Source of the DNA: Anabaena sp. WA102
Lineage (GTDB): Bacteria; Cyanobacteriota; Cyanobacteriia; Cyanobacteriales; Nostocaceae
Assembly (NCBI RefSeq): GCF_001277295.1
Contig: NZ_CP011456.1
Span: 868,001-932,000, forward strand
Reading direction: 5' to 3'
DNA length: 64,000 nt
The number at the start of each line of letters is the position of its first letter. Position 1 is the stretch's first letter. Shown here in pieces: positions 9,401 through 18,057 of this stretch. Position numbers and translations under genes: made by a program. The notes under the pieces were generated by a model. That model did not search any database, was not told the origin of the DNA, and saw only the letters and a list, made by a program, of their open reading frames with translations.

Positions 9401-9544
9401 CATAAAAATAACCGAAGAACCGAAAAACAAACTGGTACTCAACCTGAAGACTTAGGAAACATATTGCGCTTTAGTGCCTTTTGGGTAGACAAAATGGTGC
9501 AACGTCAAAATTGGGGGAAATCTAATATTCAGGAGAGTAACTAA
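9380..9544 (+). CDS. Small ORF, possible detached C-terminus of Cmr2
   Basis: 54 codons, too short to stand out by length. Its stop overlaps the cmr3 start (TAATG). The second half (DLGNILRFSAFWVDKMVQRQ) is helical and resembles the end of the neighbouring Cmr5-like protein (ALQIAREFAFWAEAVYP); domain 4 of Cas10 and Cmr5/Csm2 are structurally related. It lies in a different frame from cmr2, separated by stops. It may be an independently translated fragment of domain 4, a pseudogene piece, or a true small subunit. There is no clear ribosome site at the ATG. Confidence 0.4.
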   Translation: MILNQVFHKNNRRTEKQTGTQPEDLGNILRFSAFWVDKMVQRQNWGKSNIQESN

Positions 9545-10674
9545 TGTACTGGTATTCTATTGAACCACTGGATGTATTGTTATTTCGGGAAGCCAAACCC
9601 TTTAGTCCCAGTGAAGGTTCTTGGGCTAAAGGGCAATTTCCACCATTACCAATTACAGTGTTTCAATCACTGAGATCAGCCTTAGAGCAGTATCAACAAA
9701 AGAATCGTGATTTAGAATTTCTCGGCTCGTTTTTATTGGATCAAGACGATAATTTGTGGTTGCCAACACCCAAGGATTTACTAGCAGTCTCTAAGCGGAG
9801 AATTAATGAAGAAGCAGGAGGAGATGACTTAGATGAAAAAACGAATGATTGGCATAGAATCGAACGTTTACAGCCTATAGAGGAAAAAGTTCGGAAATAC
9901 ATTCCTTTTGACTCTGATGAACTCAAACCAATGGTGACACCATCTATTAAACCAGATGAGTTTATATGTGGAAGACCTCAACCTTGGATTAAAGCTGATG
10001 CTTTGATTCAGTATTTGCAGGGAGAAACCCTCACCAATTCCAAAGATTTTCATGAAGATCCTTGGAGTGTGCAAATTTTACCGCATATTCGTATGCAGTC
10101 TGGTACTAGACAAGTACGAGATGAGGAAGGCTATTTTACTGAGGTAGCCATACGTCTACGTTCTGGATGGAGATTAGTGGCTGCTATAAGTGCAAAGTTG
10201 GAACAAATGGTGGTGCGTTTAGGTGGTGAAGGACATCGGGCTTTAATTTCATCTCTGCCAGATTTTCAGCCGTGGCGAAACTTAGCAACTTATGAACAAC
10301 CAAAAGATGGGAGTAATTTTGCTTATTTGCTGACTCCTGGAATAGCAGAGAAACAGCCGGCATTGTATGGAGTTTATCCAATTAATTGGCAAGAGAATTT
10401 AAGCGGATGTGTGAGCGATCGCCCTTTATTGTGGGGTGGTGTATCTACTATCCAACGCAAGGAACAAGATAAGGAATTTGCCCTGCTTCCACAACGGGCA
10501 TTTGTACCACCAGGAACGGTATATCTGTTCCCTTGGGGAACTAACGTAGCCATGAATGATAAAGGTGATACCGCGAGTGCAACTTTTAAGAGTTTACTAC
10601 AACAGCAAACAAGTTGGCAGCTAGGTGGACAAGAAAGCCTGGGTAGGGGTTTTGTAGAACTTTGGAGTAACTAG
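9544..10674 (+). CDS. cmr3: Cmr3, Cas5-type RAMP subunit
   Basis: RAMP protein that holds the 5' handle of the crRNA beside Cas10 in type III-B complexes. 376 residues, normal size. The N-terminus MYWYSIEPLDVLLFREAKPF followed by FPPLPITVFQSLRSAL is characteristic of Cmr3, and the C-terminus has the glycine-rich RAMP loop (LGGQESLGRGFVEL). A strong GGAGAG ribosome site lies just upstream of the ATG. The stop is 12 bases before the next gene, so the two are surely co-transcribed. Confidence 0.88.
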   Translation: MYWYSIEPLDVLLFREAKPFSPSEGSWAKGQFPPLPITVFQSLRSALEQYQQKNRDLEFLGSFLLDQDDNLWLPTPKDLLAVSKRRINEEAGGDDLDEKTNDWHRIERLQPIEEKVRKYIPFDSDELKPMVTPSIKPDEFICGRPQPWIKADALIQYLQGETLTNSKDFHEDPWSVQILPHIRMQSGTRQVRDEEGYFTEVAIRLRSGWRLVAAISAKLEQMVVRLGGEGHRALISSLPDFQPWRNLATYEQPKDGSNFAYLLTPGIAEKQPALYGVYPINWQENLSGCVSDRPLLWGGVSTIQRKEQDKEFALLPQRAFVPPGTVYLFPWGTNVAMNDKGDTASATFKSLLQQQTSWQLGGQESLGRGFVELWSN

Positions 10675-10686
10675 GAGTAACCAATA

Positions 10687-11127
10687 ATGTTAACTTACGA
10701 TCCGCGCACCATTTCCACACACGTCTATCAAAGCTTAAGTAATTTACAACAGGATACAATTAACCAAGCTGCCCAGAAAGAGCAGAAAAGTCAAGCTGTA
10801 GAACTTTACACCTATATAGCTACTTGGGGGTTACTGCGACTCAAGGCTGAAGAGTTTGCCCTTAGTCAAAACAGCAAAAAAGATGTGGTGAAATGCTTTT
10901 TTCAAATATTAGGAAAAATAGCTTTTCCAGAGAAACCAGATCATTTCTTAGAACGACAAGGTTTAAATAATCTTACTAAACGTGGTGATTCTGAATCTTT
11001 CAATGCGTCTGAGTATTTAGGTCTAACTGGGCTGGCGCTGCAAATTGCCCGTGAGTTTGCTTTCTGGGCAGAAGCAGTTTATCCAGATGTCCAGCCAACA
11101 CATAACCAAGATACTACTGCGGGATAA
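10687..11127 (+). CDS. cmr5: Cmr5-like small helical subunit
   Basis: 146 residues, all-helical by composition, in the position of the small subunit of a Cmr operon. Segments such as AVELYTYIATWGLLRLKAEEF and EYLGLTGLALQIAREFAFWAEAV fit the Cmr5 type of inter-helix packing (filament along the crRNA backbone). No catalytic residue is expected in this family. It is longer than many Cmr5 proteins (~120-130 residues). The call rests on size, helical pattern and operon position more than on a diagnostic motif. Confidence 0.65.
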   Translation: MLTYDPRTISTHVYQSLSNLQQDTINQAAQKEQKSQAVELYTYIATWGLLRLKAEEFALSQNSKKDVVKCFFQILGKIAFPEKPDHFLERQGLNNLTKRGDSESFNASEYLGLTGLALQIAREFAFWAEAVYPDVQPTHNQDTTAG

Positions 11128-11146
11128 TACACTGGGAGAATTACTG

Positions 11147-12997
11147 ATGACAGACTCTTATCACTCATGGGAAAAACCTAAGCTAAAACAACCGAGAAAT
11201 AAAATTTCTGCTGGTAATACTGATGGAGATGGTAATATTATTAACAATCTATCCCAACCATCTCCTTGGCTTGATCATCCAGATTTACCAGATAAACTAT
11301 CTCATAATAATGCTAGTTTTGTTGAGTATCTGCGATGGATGCGAGTTAAATCTGGCGATGGAACTATAGACGGCGGCACAATTTTGGAGCTTTTTCAAGA
11401 ATTTAAAAATAATGATGTTTCTAAGTCTCTGAGTCGTCTAACAAGTAGGACAAAAAAGTTATCTCATGAATGGTTTGAAGTAACTTGCCCGTGGCGGATT
11501 AGAGTAGGCGGGACAAAAGGTCCAGAATCAATGCTATTGCCAGCTTTTGATGCCTTGGGAATGCCTTATATTCCTAGCAGCACACTCAAGGGTGTAGCAC
11601 GAGCGATCGCTATGCAAGATCCCAATTTTACTGAGGAGCAAATTAAACATATTTTTGGTGACATCAACCCAAATTCAAGTATGGGTTTAGTCATTTTTTT
11701 AGATGCTTATCCACTGCCTGGAGAGGATAAGCAAGGTGGCTTGAGTCCCGATATGGCTAACTCTATTTGGAAATGGGATAGGACGACACCACCAGAGTAC
11801 AATACTAACCCAAATGTTTTTATATCTCTAAAAAAATCTACTTTTGTAATTGGTCTGCGTCAAGGCAATGACTGTTATGAAGAAATTTTCAACCAAGTCA
11901 TCGTATGGTTGAAAAGAGGGTTAGGATACGGTATTGGTTCTAGAGTCAATACTGGATACGGCTCATTAGATGTTAAAGATGAGAAACCAAAGAGAAGGTT
12001 AAGAATATTAGCAGTTATTTTTAAACTCAAAGGGCAGTTAATTCATGGAGGACAAAAATTTACAGCATGGCGACCAAAAGATGATGGAGGATGGAAACCT
12101 CCAGGAAAAGCTTTAGCAGAAGTTCGTCCTACAGCTTTTCGTTCAACAATGCGTTATTGGTTTCGAGCATTAGCTTTAGGGGTCTTATCGAATAATCAGG
12201 AAATACGAGATTTAGAGTTGGAAATTTTCGGTGATATCGAACCAAAACCACATACAGGATTATTTAGATCAGAAATAACAAATGGAAGAAACCAGGAAAA
12301 TACTAAAAAAAATGAGAATTATAGTTTGGCTGAAGGTGAGTTAATTTTACATCATTCTTCCCAAACTATAAGTTTATTAGAAAACAAAAAACAAGCTTTA
12401 GAACAATTATTACAAAACCTCACTTGGTTGATGTTTCATTTAGGAGGAGTAGGACAGGGTTCACGAAGACCTTGTTATTCTCGCCAAAATCGTTCCAATC
12501 CACCTTGGTGGCGTGGTGCAAGCCTAACAGTAATAAGTAAAGATGACTTCTGGAAGATTCCTAACAACTTAAATGAACTAAAACTGATATTCAGGTTAAG
12601 ATTACAAGGTTTTTACACGGCTTTACAACAATTTAGGGAAAAGGAAGAAATTAATTATCATCATCCCCGGTCGATACTTACACCTACACCGCAAACTTGG
12701 GCAGAAGTAGTTGATAGCAACTGTCGAATTGTTTGTGTTACTGGCAGTACAGAGAAGAATAAACTCTTTGCCTTAGCCAAGTTACATGAAATAGAGTATC
12801 AAGGCAGAAGATACCATCGGCATCTATGCGGTTCAACGGCAAAACCATCTCCTGTATGGATTGCAGAAGTAGGAAATTTTCAAGTAGTTACTATTTTTGG
12901 GGTAAATGAAGATTCAGACAATCCCCGAAAACAATATCTGGACAAATTGCAAGAGCAAGCAGGCTCAAATTACTCTGAGATTTGGAATTTTATTTAG
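11147..12997 (+). CDS. Cmr6-Cmr1 fusion, two-RAMP protein
   Basis: 616 residues from the ATG preceded by GGGAGAA; a longer upstream frame overlaps the previous gene and lacks that site. The first half (to ~residue 280) is Cmr6-like: ALGMPYIPSSTLKGVARAIA and the glycine-rich loop LGYGIGSRVNTGYGSL. The second half (~285-616) is Cmr1-like: an ILAVIFKLKGQLIHGGQ start, then RPTAFRSTMRYWFRALALG, the usual Cmr1 helix that normally reads 'lRfWWRa', and FHLGGVGQGSRRP. The two RAMPs would sit together at the 3'-end side of the crRNA. No separate cmr4 (Cas7 backbone RNase) is present anywhere in the operon, which is odd for type III-B. Confidence 0.8.
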   Translation: MTDSYHSWEKPKLKQPRNKISAGNTDGDGNIINNLSQPSPWLDHPDLPDKLSHNNASFVEYLRWMRVKSGDGTIDGGTILELFQEFKNNDVSKSLSRLTSRTKKLSHEWFEVTCPWRIRVGGTKGPESMLLPAFDALGMPYIPSSTLKGVARAIAMQDPNFTEEQIKHIFGDINPNSSMGLVIFLDAYPLPGEDKQGGLSPDMANSIWKWDRTTPPEYNTNPNVFISLKKSTFVIGLRQGNDCYEEIFNQVIVWLKRGLGYGIGSRVNTGYGSLDVKDEKPKRRLRILAVIFKLKGQLIHGGQKFTAWRPKDDGGWKPPGKALAEVRPTAFRSTMRYWFRALALGVLSNNQEIRDLELEIFGDIEPKPHTGLFRSEITNGRNQENTKKNENYSLAEGELILHHSSQTISLLENKKQALEQLLQNLTWLMFHLGGVGQGSRRPCYSRQNRSNPPWWRGASLTVISKDDFWKIPNNLNELKLIFRLRLQGFYTALQQFREKEEINYHHPRSILTPTPQTWAEVVDSNCRIVCVTGSTEKNKLFALAKLHEIEYQGRRYHRHLCGSTAKPSPVWIAEVGNFQVVTIFGVNEDSDNPRKQYLDKLQEQAGSNYSEIWNFI

Positions 12998-13017
12998 AAA
13001 ATATTTCTGGTACAAAT

Positions 13018-14691
13018 ATGACAATTTTAATCGCAAATATTGGCAATTCTGACTTATCTATCAAAGTTGACGAATATTACTTTCCTGTTGGGTTTGACCG
13101 TAATGAGCCGAATATAGACTACTCAGGTTTAACTCCTGATGATAAAGTTGCTTGGGACGAACGAAAAACATTTATTGAACAAACAGTTTGTCATGAATTG
13201 GGATTAGATAAATTCTCTTTTAGAGAATTTACTAAGAGATTAAAAATAGCTTACATACAAGATAACAATAAATGGCATCAACGCATTCGTCCAGGCAGAA
13301 TTTGGGGTGTAATCAAGGAAGCTAGAGACAGATTTCAAATCAAAAACGCTTATATTTTTATAACTAATCAACCTCCTGGAGTGGGATATGATACAGATTC
13401 CATACATCTATTTGAACTGTTGCAATACTGGTTTAACATTGAATTTACAAAAGATATAAAATTACATCCCATACTTATTACTGAGAATATTTCAGCTATT
13501 AACCAAGATGGGTTACTTCATGAGTATTACAAATTTTTTGGCAGTCTAGATAAAAATGAGCAAATTTTAATAAGTATTAAGGGAGGGACTTACCAGATGC
13601 AAACTGCTCTTAGAGTGCAGGCTATGTCATCTGAAATCCAAAATCAAATTTTTCTCGACCCTATTTTATCAATTAAAGATGTATTAGCTGGAGAACCTTC
13701 TAGGTGTCAACAGATTTCTTATTGGCGTTACAATCGTACACAAAAATATCAAATTATCAAACAATTATTAGAACGTTGGGATTTTGATGGATCGTCCCAA
13801 ATTCTCAAAGAGTGGATAGAAACTCTAGAACAATTGAGTAAATCAGGTGTTACAGATATTGCTGACAGCAAAGCAGCAATTGAATCTGTAGTTAAATCCT
13901 TAGATATGGCTGTTTGCTATTTCAATCTAGACAGTTTAGGTGCTAGGAGAGTCATCAATTCAAGTGAGGCACTAGGCATATTTAAACAGATATCTGTTAA
14001 ATATAACAAGTCACTAAATCTTTATACTCAATGTTGCATTTATTGGGAATTGAACCAAGTTGCAAATTTTTTATCTCGTTTGGGTTCTTTTTGTGAAGAA
14101 AATTTACATTATTTAATAATTAAATTGGATGGATTAAAATACTTTGATAAAATAAATTATGCTCATGATTGGTACTTGGATAAGAGAAAAGTTGAGCCTC
14201 GCTTGTGGCAATATTTTGAGCAAAATGAAAATAAAAATAATTCAAGTTGGGCAAATTGGAATTTTCAACACAAACCCAAATATCGTCTACCAGGAAGATT
14301 TAGTAAATGGAACTTTGTTAATGCTCTCATCCAACACAGAGATAAAGTAAAGGAAAAGGCATCTTGGGAAAAAATTACCACTTCGTTAGATAATCTAGAT
14401 TATTGGATTGAAAAAAGAAATAATTTGATTCACAGTGCAGAAGGTATTTCCAAAGAAAATATGTCTAAAATACTCAAGGAAGACAAAGAAAATTGTGATA
14501 ATGAGCAAGAGTTTGTGGCTTGTAAACCAGAAGAAATTATAGCAGAGATAACAATCATTATTGATCAAACTTACAAGCTATTAAACTTAACCGAAAGTAA
14601 GTTTGTTAATCTTGATAAAACTAACTACTACATTTATTCTGAAGTTAAAAACTGGGTTATTGATAAGTTGATGACTGATGGACTGAGTTAG
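13018..14691 (+). CDS. CARF-HEPN ancillary RNase (Csx1/Csm6-like)
   Basis: 557 residues from the ATG that gives MTILIANIGNSDLS, a typical first strand of a CARF domain. The ring-nucleotide loop motif appears as ISIKGGTYQMQTALRVQAM near residue 195, equivalent to the common (S/T)GGTPxM loop. The C-terminal part contains R467-N-N-L-I-H472, an Rx4H HEPN catalytic motif. The expected role is a non-specific RNase switched on by cyclic oligoadenylate from the intact GGDD of Cmr2. It starts 20 bases after the Cmr6-Cmr1 fusion, last in the operon. The middle ~200 residues are helical and unassigned, making it longer than most Csx1. Confidence 0.75.
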   Translation: MTILIANIGNSDLSIKVDEYYFPVGFDRNEPNIDYSGLTPDDKVAWDERKTFIEQTVCHELGLDKFSFREFTKRLKIAYIQDNNKWHQRIRPGRIWGVIKEARDRFQIKNAYIFITNQPPGVGYDTDSIHLFELLQYWFNIEFTKDIKLHPILITENISAINQDGLLHEYYKFFGSLDKNEQILISIKGGTYQMQTALRVQAMSSEIQNQIFLDPILSIKDVLAGEPSRCQQISYWRYNRTQKYQIIKQLLERWDFDGSSQILKEWIETLEQLSKSGVTDIADSKAAIESVVKSLDMAVCYFNLDSLGARRVINSSEALGIFKQISVKYNKSLNLYTQCCIYWELNQVANFLSRLGSFCEENLHYLIIKLDGLKYFDKINYAHDWYLDKRKVEPRLWQYFEQNENKNNSSWANWNFQHKPKYRLPGRFSKWNFVNALIQHRDKVKEKASWEKITTSLDNLDYWIEKRNNLIHSAEGISKENMSKILKEDKENCDNEQEFVACKPEEIIAEITIIIDQTYKLLNLTESKFVNLDKTNYYIYSEVKNWVIDKLMTDGLS

Positions 14692-14720
14692 ATACTTTTT
14701 TCTCAATTATCTAATTAACC

Positions 14721-14877
14721 TTAGAGGATGTTTTAAAAGTCCTTCGTCATGTATCCAAAATCTTGAGATCCCCCTAAGTCCCCCTTGAAAAGGGGGATTT
14801 TGACTCTAGTTCCCCCCTTTCTAAGGGGAGTTAGGGGGGATCTTGTTACAACTTAATACTTTACAAACATCCTCTTA
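14721..14877. mobile_element. MITE family A, complete copy
   Basis: About 157 bp bounded by inverted repeats: left TTAGAGGATGTTTTAAAAGT, right ACTTTACAAACATCCTCTTA. The interior is a long hairpin of CCCCCTAAGTCCCCC / GGGGAGTTAGGGGGG type. No coding capacity. It lies between the CARF-HEPN gene and the WYL gene and could act as a transcription stop. Other copies or ends: 20874, ~37533 and 41606-41781. Confidence 0.7.
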
Positions 14878-14939
14878 GATAATTTTGTAGTTTGGATAAA
14901 CTTGTTAGACTTAAAAGCTCTTGACACTACCATCATCTC

Positions 14940-17015
14940 ATGTCTACTCCTCCTATCTGTCACATCCTGATTGGTGTCCCTGGTAGCGGTAAGTCCACTT
15001 TCGCCACTGAATTAGCCAAGTTGGGGAATTATCGCATTGTCTCTACTGATGTTATTCGTCAAGAACTCTATGGGGATACCACTATTCAGGGTGATTGGAT
15101 AGATATAGAAGCAGCAGTAATTTCTCAAATCACAGCAGCATTGGCTCAAAATAATGCTGTAGTCTATGATGCCACTAATGCCAAGCGTGCGTGGCGATTG
15201 GATTTATTAGAAAAGTTAAAATTAGTCGTAGCTTCCCCGGTTTTATGGATGGGGTGGTACTTAAAAACCCCTTTGCTAACTTGTAAAGGATGGAATCAAC
15301 AACGCACCCGTCAAGTTCCAGATGTGGTAATTGAGAGTATGCACCAATGGCTGCAAGATTTTCCACCAATGGCCGCTGAAGGGTTTGCAGCAGTTAAGGA
15401 AGTTGATGTCACGTCCCCAAAGTTCAACTTTCACCAAATCTCTACCCAAATTCAACAGCTTTCTCGAACTCTAATCAACCGCACTAACCGTAATAGTCAA
15501 ATTACTTTTCATGCTTACAGTAAATTGCTGGATTTTGAGCGATTGATGTATCTAATTTCCTTGATAATTAACTATCCGGGAATTGGTAATCTGCAAGCAA
15601 CTCACCCCAGTTTATTAGCCAGCATTTTGGGTAAAATCCCTCAATTTACCAGTTCACTAGAAGAAATCACCGCTTGTATCAGCCAATTGTATGGGAATAT
15701 CTATGCAGATGAAATTGCGATCGCCTCTAATTTACTATGGTTGCAGCAAAATTCCCTCATTGGTGTTAATTCTATCTCTTCACCTTCCCATCTCCCTATC
15801 TCCCCTGGCGCTGTTTCTCTGACCGCTTCCGTTGCTGTGGTAACTCATCCCTACTCAGATTTACCAGCGTTTCAGAGATTATTGCAAACTATTAGGTTCA
15901 TCTTACATCATCCGTTTTTATCCAATTCTGGACAAGGAAGTTTAAAAACTTTACTGTCCGCACTGCAAGAATATGAGATTATTGATGGTAATACTTTAGA
16001 TTCTGTCCGTAAAGATATTGAAAAAGTCCTTAAACCATATAAAATATTACATAATTTTTCTATGCGAGACGGTTATTTTGCGGGAACGGCAATTTTATCA
16101 GCACTAGAATTAACTCAGGTGTTTCAAGTTCTCCAGTCTCAAGCACAAAGTCTCAATGACCCGATAGCACTGGAAATTTATGAAACCTTTGCTACTCGCA
16201 TGGCACAAAGTCGCTTAGGGGTCAGTGATATTTATCCAGTACGGGCGATCGCTAATCGCAGTATGATTGACCCAGAGTATTTACCAGCAGAATCTCTAGC
16301 CAGAAATTTACAGCAAGTTGAGGAAGCGATCGCTAAAGGACAATTATTAGAATTAAATCGTTTTAGTGGTGGTGGCAAGTTTACCCTAGATGAGGAAGGA
16401 TTCTTTTTAGGTTTTCCATTACAAATTGTTTTTTCTAACACAGCTTGGTATTTGGGTTATGAATGTGTATCAGGTAAATATAATGGTTTGTTTCGTTTTG
16501 AACGATTAGATAGATTATTCATTGGTCAAATACAAACAAAGGTGCGTTCTCGACAAGAACAAGAAAGTGCCTTAAAAAAATTACAAAAACTATCTCAAGG
16601 AAGTGCAGGAATTTTTTTAGGTTACAATCCCCAAGACCAACAGCAATTTCTGAGTGTTAATAAAAAAGAACGTTCTCTAGTGTGTATCACTATTGAACTA
16701 TGGTTTAATGATGAACTTTTTAGATTTGTTGCCGAAGGAACTAAACGGTTTCCTCCACAACAGATGAAAATGTCTCTACCAATCACAGGTAAGAGATTAA
16801 CTTTGCCTAAATCTATTTTTTGTCTTGATAAAACAGAAAATAAAAACTATCCTCATCGGTTTCAAGTCATATTACCTCAATGGTCTTTAGATGATGTGGA
16901 ACTTTTGCGCTGGATTCTTGGTTTTAAAGGAGGAGTGAAGGTAATAAAACCAAAATCATTAGTTAATAAATTAAAACAAATCGGTGAAGACATTGTGAAT
17001 GTTTATAGATATTAG
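14940..17015 (+). CDS. P-loop kinase / WYL-domain fusion protein
   Basis: 691 residues. The N-terminus is a polynucleotide-kinase-like P-loop NTPase: Walker A GVPGSGKS at 12-19, then STDVIRQELYGD and VVYDATNAKRAWR, the order seen in small nucleic-acid or zeta-toxin-like kinases (~residues 1-175). The C-terminal ~250 residues look like a WYL module: AWYLGYECVSGKYNGLFRFERLDRL, RFVAEGTKRFPPQQMKMSLP and PQWSLDDVELLRWILGFKGGVKV. WYL proteins bind ligands or nucleic acid and are known regulators of cyanobacterial CRISPR loci. The ~250-residue middle is unassigned. It lies between the cmr operon and the array, on the same strand. Confidence 0.7.
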   Translation: MSTPPICHILIGVPGSGKSTFATELAKLGNYRIVSTDVIRQELYGDTTIQGDWIDIEAAVISQITAALAQNNAVVYDATNAKRAWRLDLLEKLKLVVASPVLWMGWYLKTPLLTCKGWNQQRTRQVPDVVIESMHQWLQDFPPMAAEGFAAVKEVDVTSPKFNFHQISTQIQQLSRTLINRTNRNSQITFHAYSKLLDFERLMYLISLIINYPGIGNLQATHPSLLASILGKIPQFTSSLEEITACISQLYGNIYADEIAIASNLLWLQQNSLIGVNSISSPSHLPISPGAVSLTASVAVVTHPYSDLPAFQRLLQTIRFILHHPFLSNSGQGSLKTLLSALQEYEIIDGNTLDSVRKDIEKVLKPYKILHNFSMRDGYFAGTAILSALELTQVFQVLQSQAQSLNDPIALEIYETFATRMAQSRLGVSDIYPVRAIANRSMIDPEYLPAESLARNLQQVEEAIAKGQLLELNRFSGGGKFTLDEEGFFLGFPLQIVFSNTAWYLGYECVSGKYNGLFRFERLDRLFIGQIQTKVRSRQEQESALKKLQKLSQGSAGIFLGYNPQDQQQFLSVNKKERSLVCITIELWFNDELFRFVAEGTKRFPPQQMKMSLPITGKRLTLPKSIFCLDKTENKNYPHRFQVILPQWSLDDVELLRWILGFKGGVKVIKPKSLVNKLKQIGEDIVNVYRY

Positions 17016-17028
17016 ATCCCCGACATTA

Positions 17029-17059
17029 GATCCCCGACTTCTTTAAGAAGTCGGGGATC
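17029..17059. repeat. REP-like palindrome, copy 1
   Basis: Perfect 31-bp palindrome-like hairpin: GATCCCCGACTTC, a short TTTAA loop, GAAGTCGGGGATC. A shorter half copy (GATCCCCGAC) lies just before it, and GGGATCTGGGAACTC repeats follow it. It is 74 bp upstream of the REP-associated transposase gene. Confidence 0.85.
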
Positions 17060-17133
17060 TGGGAACTCAGGGATCTGGGAACTCGGATATCTGGTAAAAT
17101 TTTATTAAATTTGAATATCCCATATTTTTATTT

Positions 17134-17706
17134 ATGCCCCAAAGAAAAACTCCCTGGCAAAGTGGTAACTTTTATCATATTTATAATCGTGGTAACAATC
17201 GTCAAGATATTTTCTTTGAACGCGAGAATTATATTTATTTTCTCCGGTTACTAAAGGAACATCTTATTAAAAATGTAGTAGATATTGTTGCTTACTGTTT
17301 AATGCCTAATCATTATCATTTATTGGTATATCTGAGAGATGAAACCCTATCTGATGCCATGAAATCTCTCTCTCTTGCTTACACAAAGGCAATTAATAAA
17401 CGGTTTAACCGTTCGGGGGTATTATTTCAGGGACGGTTTCAAAGTATTCACATCCAAGAAACTGAATATCTTGTCAATCTTTCTCGCTATATTCACCTCA
17501 ATCCAGTAAAAGCCGGAATAGTAAACCATCCTGGAGAATGGGAATTTTCTAGCTATTTAGAATATGCAGGATTACGACCAGGAACACTTCCTAACATAGA
17601 ATATATCAAAACGCAAATCGAGTCAGAATCAATTTATCAACAATTTTTGCTAGATCATAATTTACCTAATTCTACTGACTTCAAAAAACTACTACTCGAT
17701 GATTGA
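17134..17706 (+). CDS. REP-associated tyrosine transposase (RAYT, Y1/HUH)
   Basis: 190 residues of the TnpA_REP family related to IS200 transposases; a single-strand HUH nuclease that acts on REP hairpins. The motif MPNHYHLLVYL gives H60-x-H62, and a conserved tyrosine (Y83 in SLAYTKAINKRF) is the likely nucleophile. GRFQS and the HLNPVKAGIV segment are typical of the family. It is closely bracketed by identical palindromes ending 74 bp before its start and beginning 8 bp after its stop, so the gene and its REPs form one unit. Two further identical copies lie beyond cas2. Confidence 0.92.
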   Translation: MPQRKTPWQSGNFYHIYNRGNNRQDIFFERENYIYFLRLLKEHLIKNVVDIVAYCLMPNHYHLLVYLRDETLSDAMKSLSLAYTKAINKRFNRSGVLFQGRFQSIHIQETEYLVNLSRYIHLNPVKAGIVNHPGEWEFSSYLEYAGLRPGTLPNIEYIKTQIESESIYQQFLLDHNLPNSTDFKKLLLDD

Positions 17707-17714
17707 AAAGAAAA

Positions 17715-17745
17715 GATCCCCGACTTCTTTAAGAAGTCGGGGATC
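17715..17745. repeat. REP-like palindrome, copy 2
   Basis: Identical 31-bp hairpin (GATCCCCGACTTC...GAAGTCGGGGATC) directly downstream of the RAYT stop codon. It could serve as its terminator as well as its substrate. Confidence 0.85.
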
Positions 17746-17784
17746 TGGGATCTAGGATCTAATTAAATGATTAATTTTAATATT

Positions 17785-18030
17785 CTATTTGCCTTCATTT
17801 GCGACACCTAAACCAATTATACCCAAACAACATAAACCATAATAAATCTCTGGCTCATTACCACATTTACCATCTTTTTGATCTTGTCTAATAGATGCTT
17901 TTGTTGCTGTTGACATACATTTACCAAAAGCTTTTCCTTTACTTGCTAACGCTGGTGTTGCTAAACCAAAAGTGAAAAAAGCCGGAATAATTAAGTAAAT
18001 AAGCGATAGAACAGTTTGAGCAGTTTGAGT
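17785..18030 (-). pseudogene. Remnant of a small secreted protein, start codon lost
   Basis: An open minus-strand frame of 82 codons reads YLIIPAFFTFGLATPALA then SKGKAFGKCMSTATKA, followed by ICLGI-type hydrophobic and GLGVANEGK at the stop. The first part is a good signal peptide with an AxA cleavage site, but the frame has no ATG, GTG or TTG before it; an in-frame TAA lies upstream. Four cysteines are in the mature part. The 5' end faces the trailer end of the CRISPR array 27 bp away, so array rearrangement may have removed the start. Function unknown. Confidence 0.5.
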
Positions 18031-18057
18031 TTAAGAAGTCATTTGGGTTAGACAACA

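Noticed and set aside
10675..10686. Hidden or deleted cmr4 between cmr3 and the Cmr5-like gene
   Set aside because: The gap is only 12 bp with a normal ribosome site; no coding remnant of Cmr4 was found on either strand.
17990..18057. Possible degenerate extra CRISPR repeat (AAATAAGCGAT at ~17997)
   Set aside because: Only the last few bases match the repeat and the following spacer would be 50 bp; likely chance.
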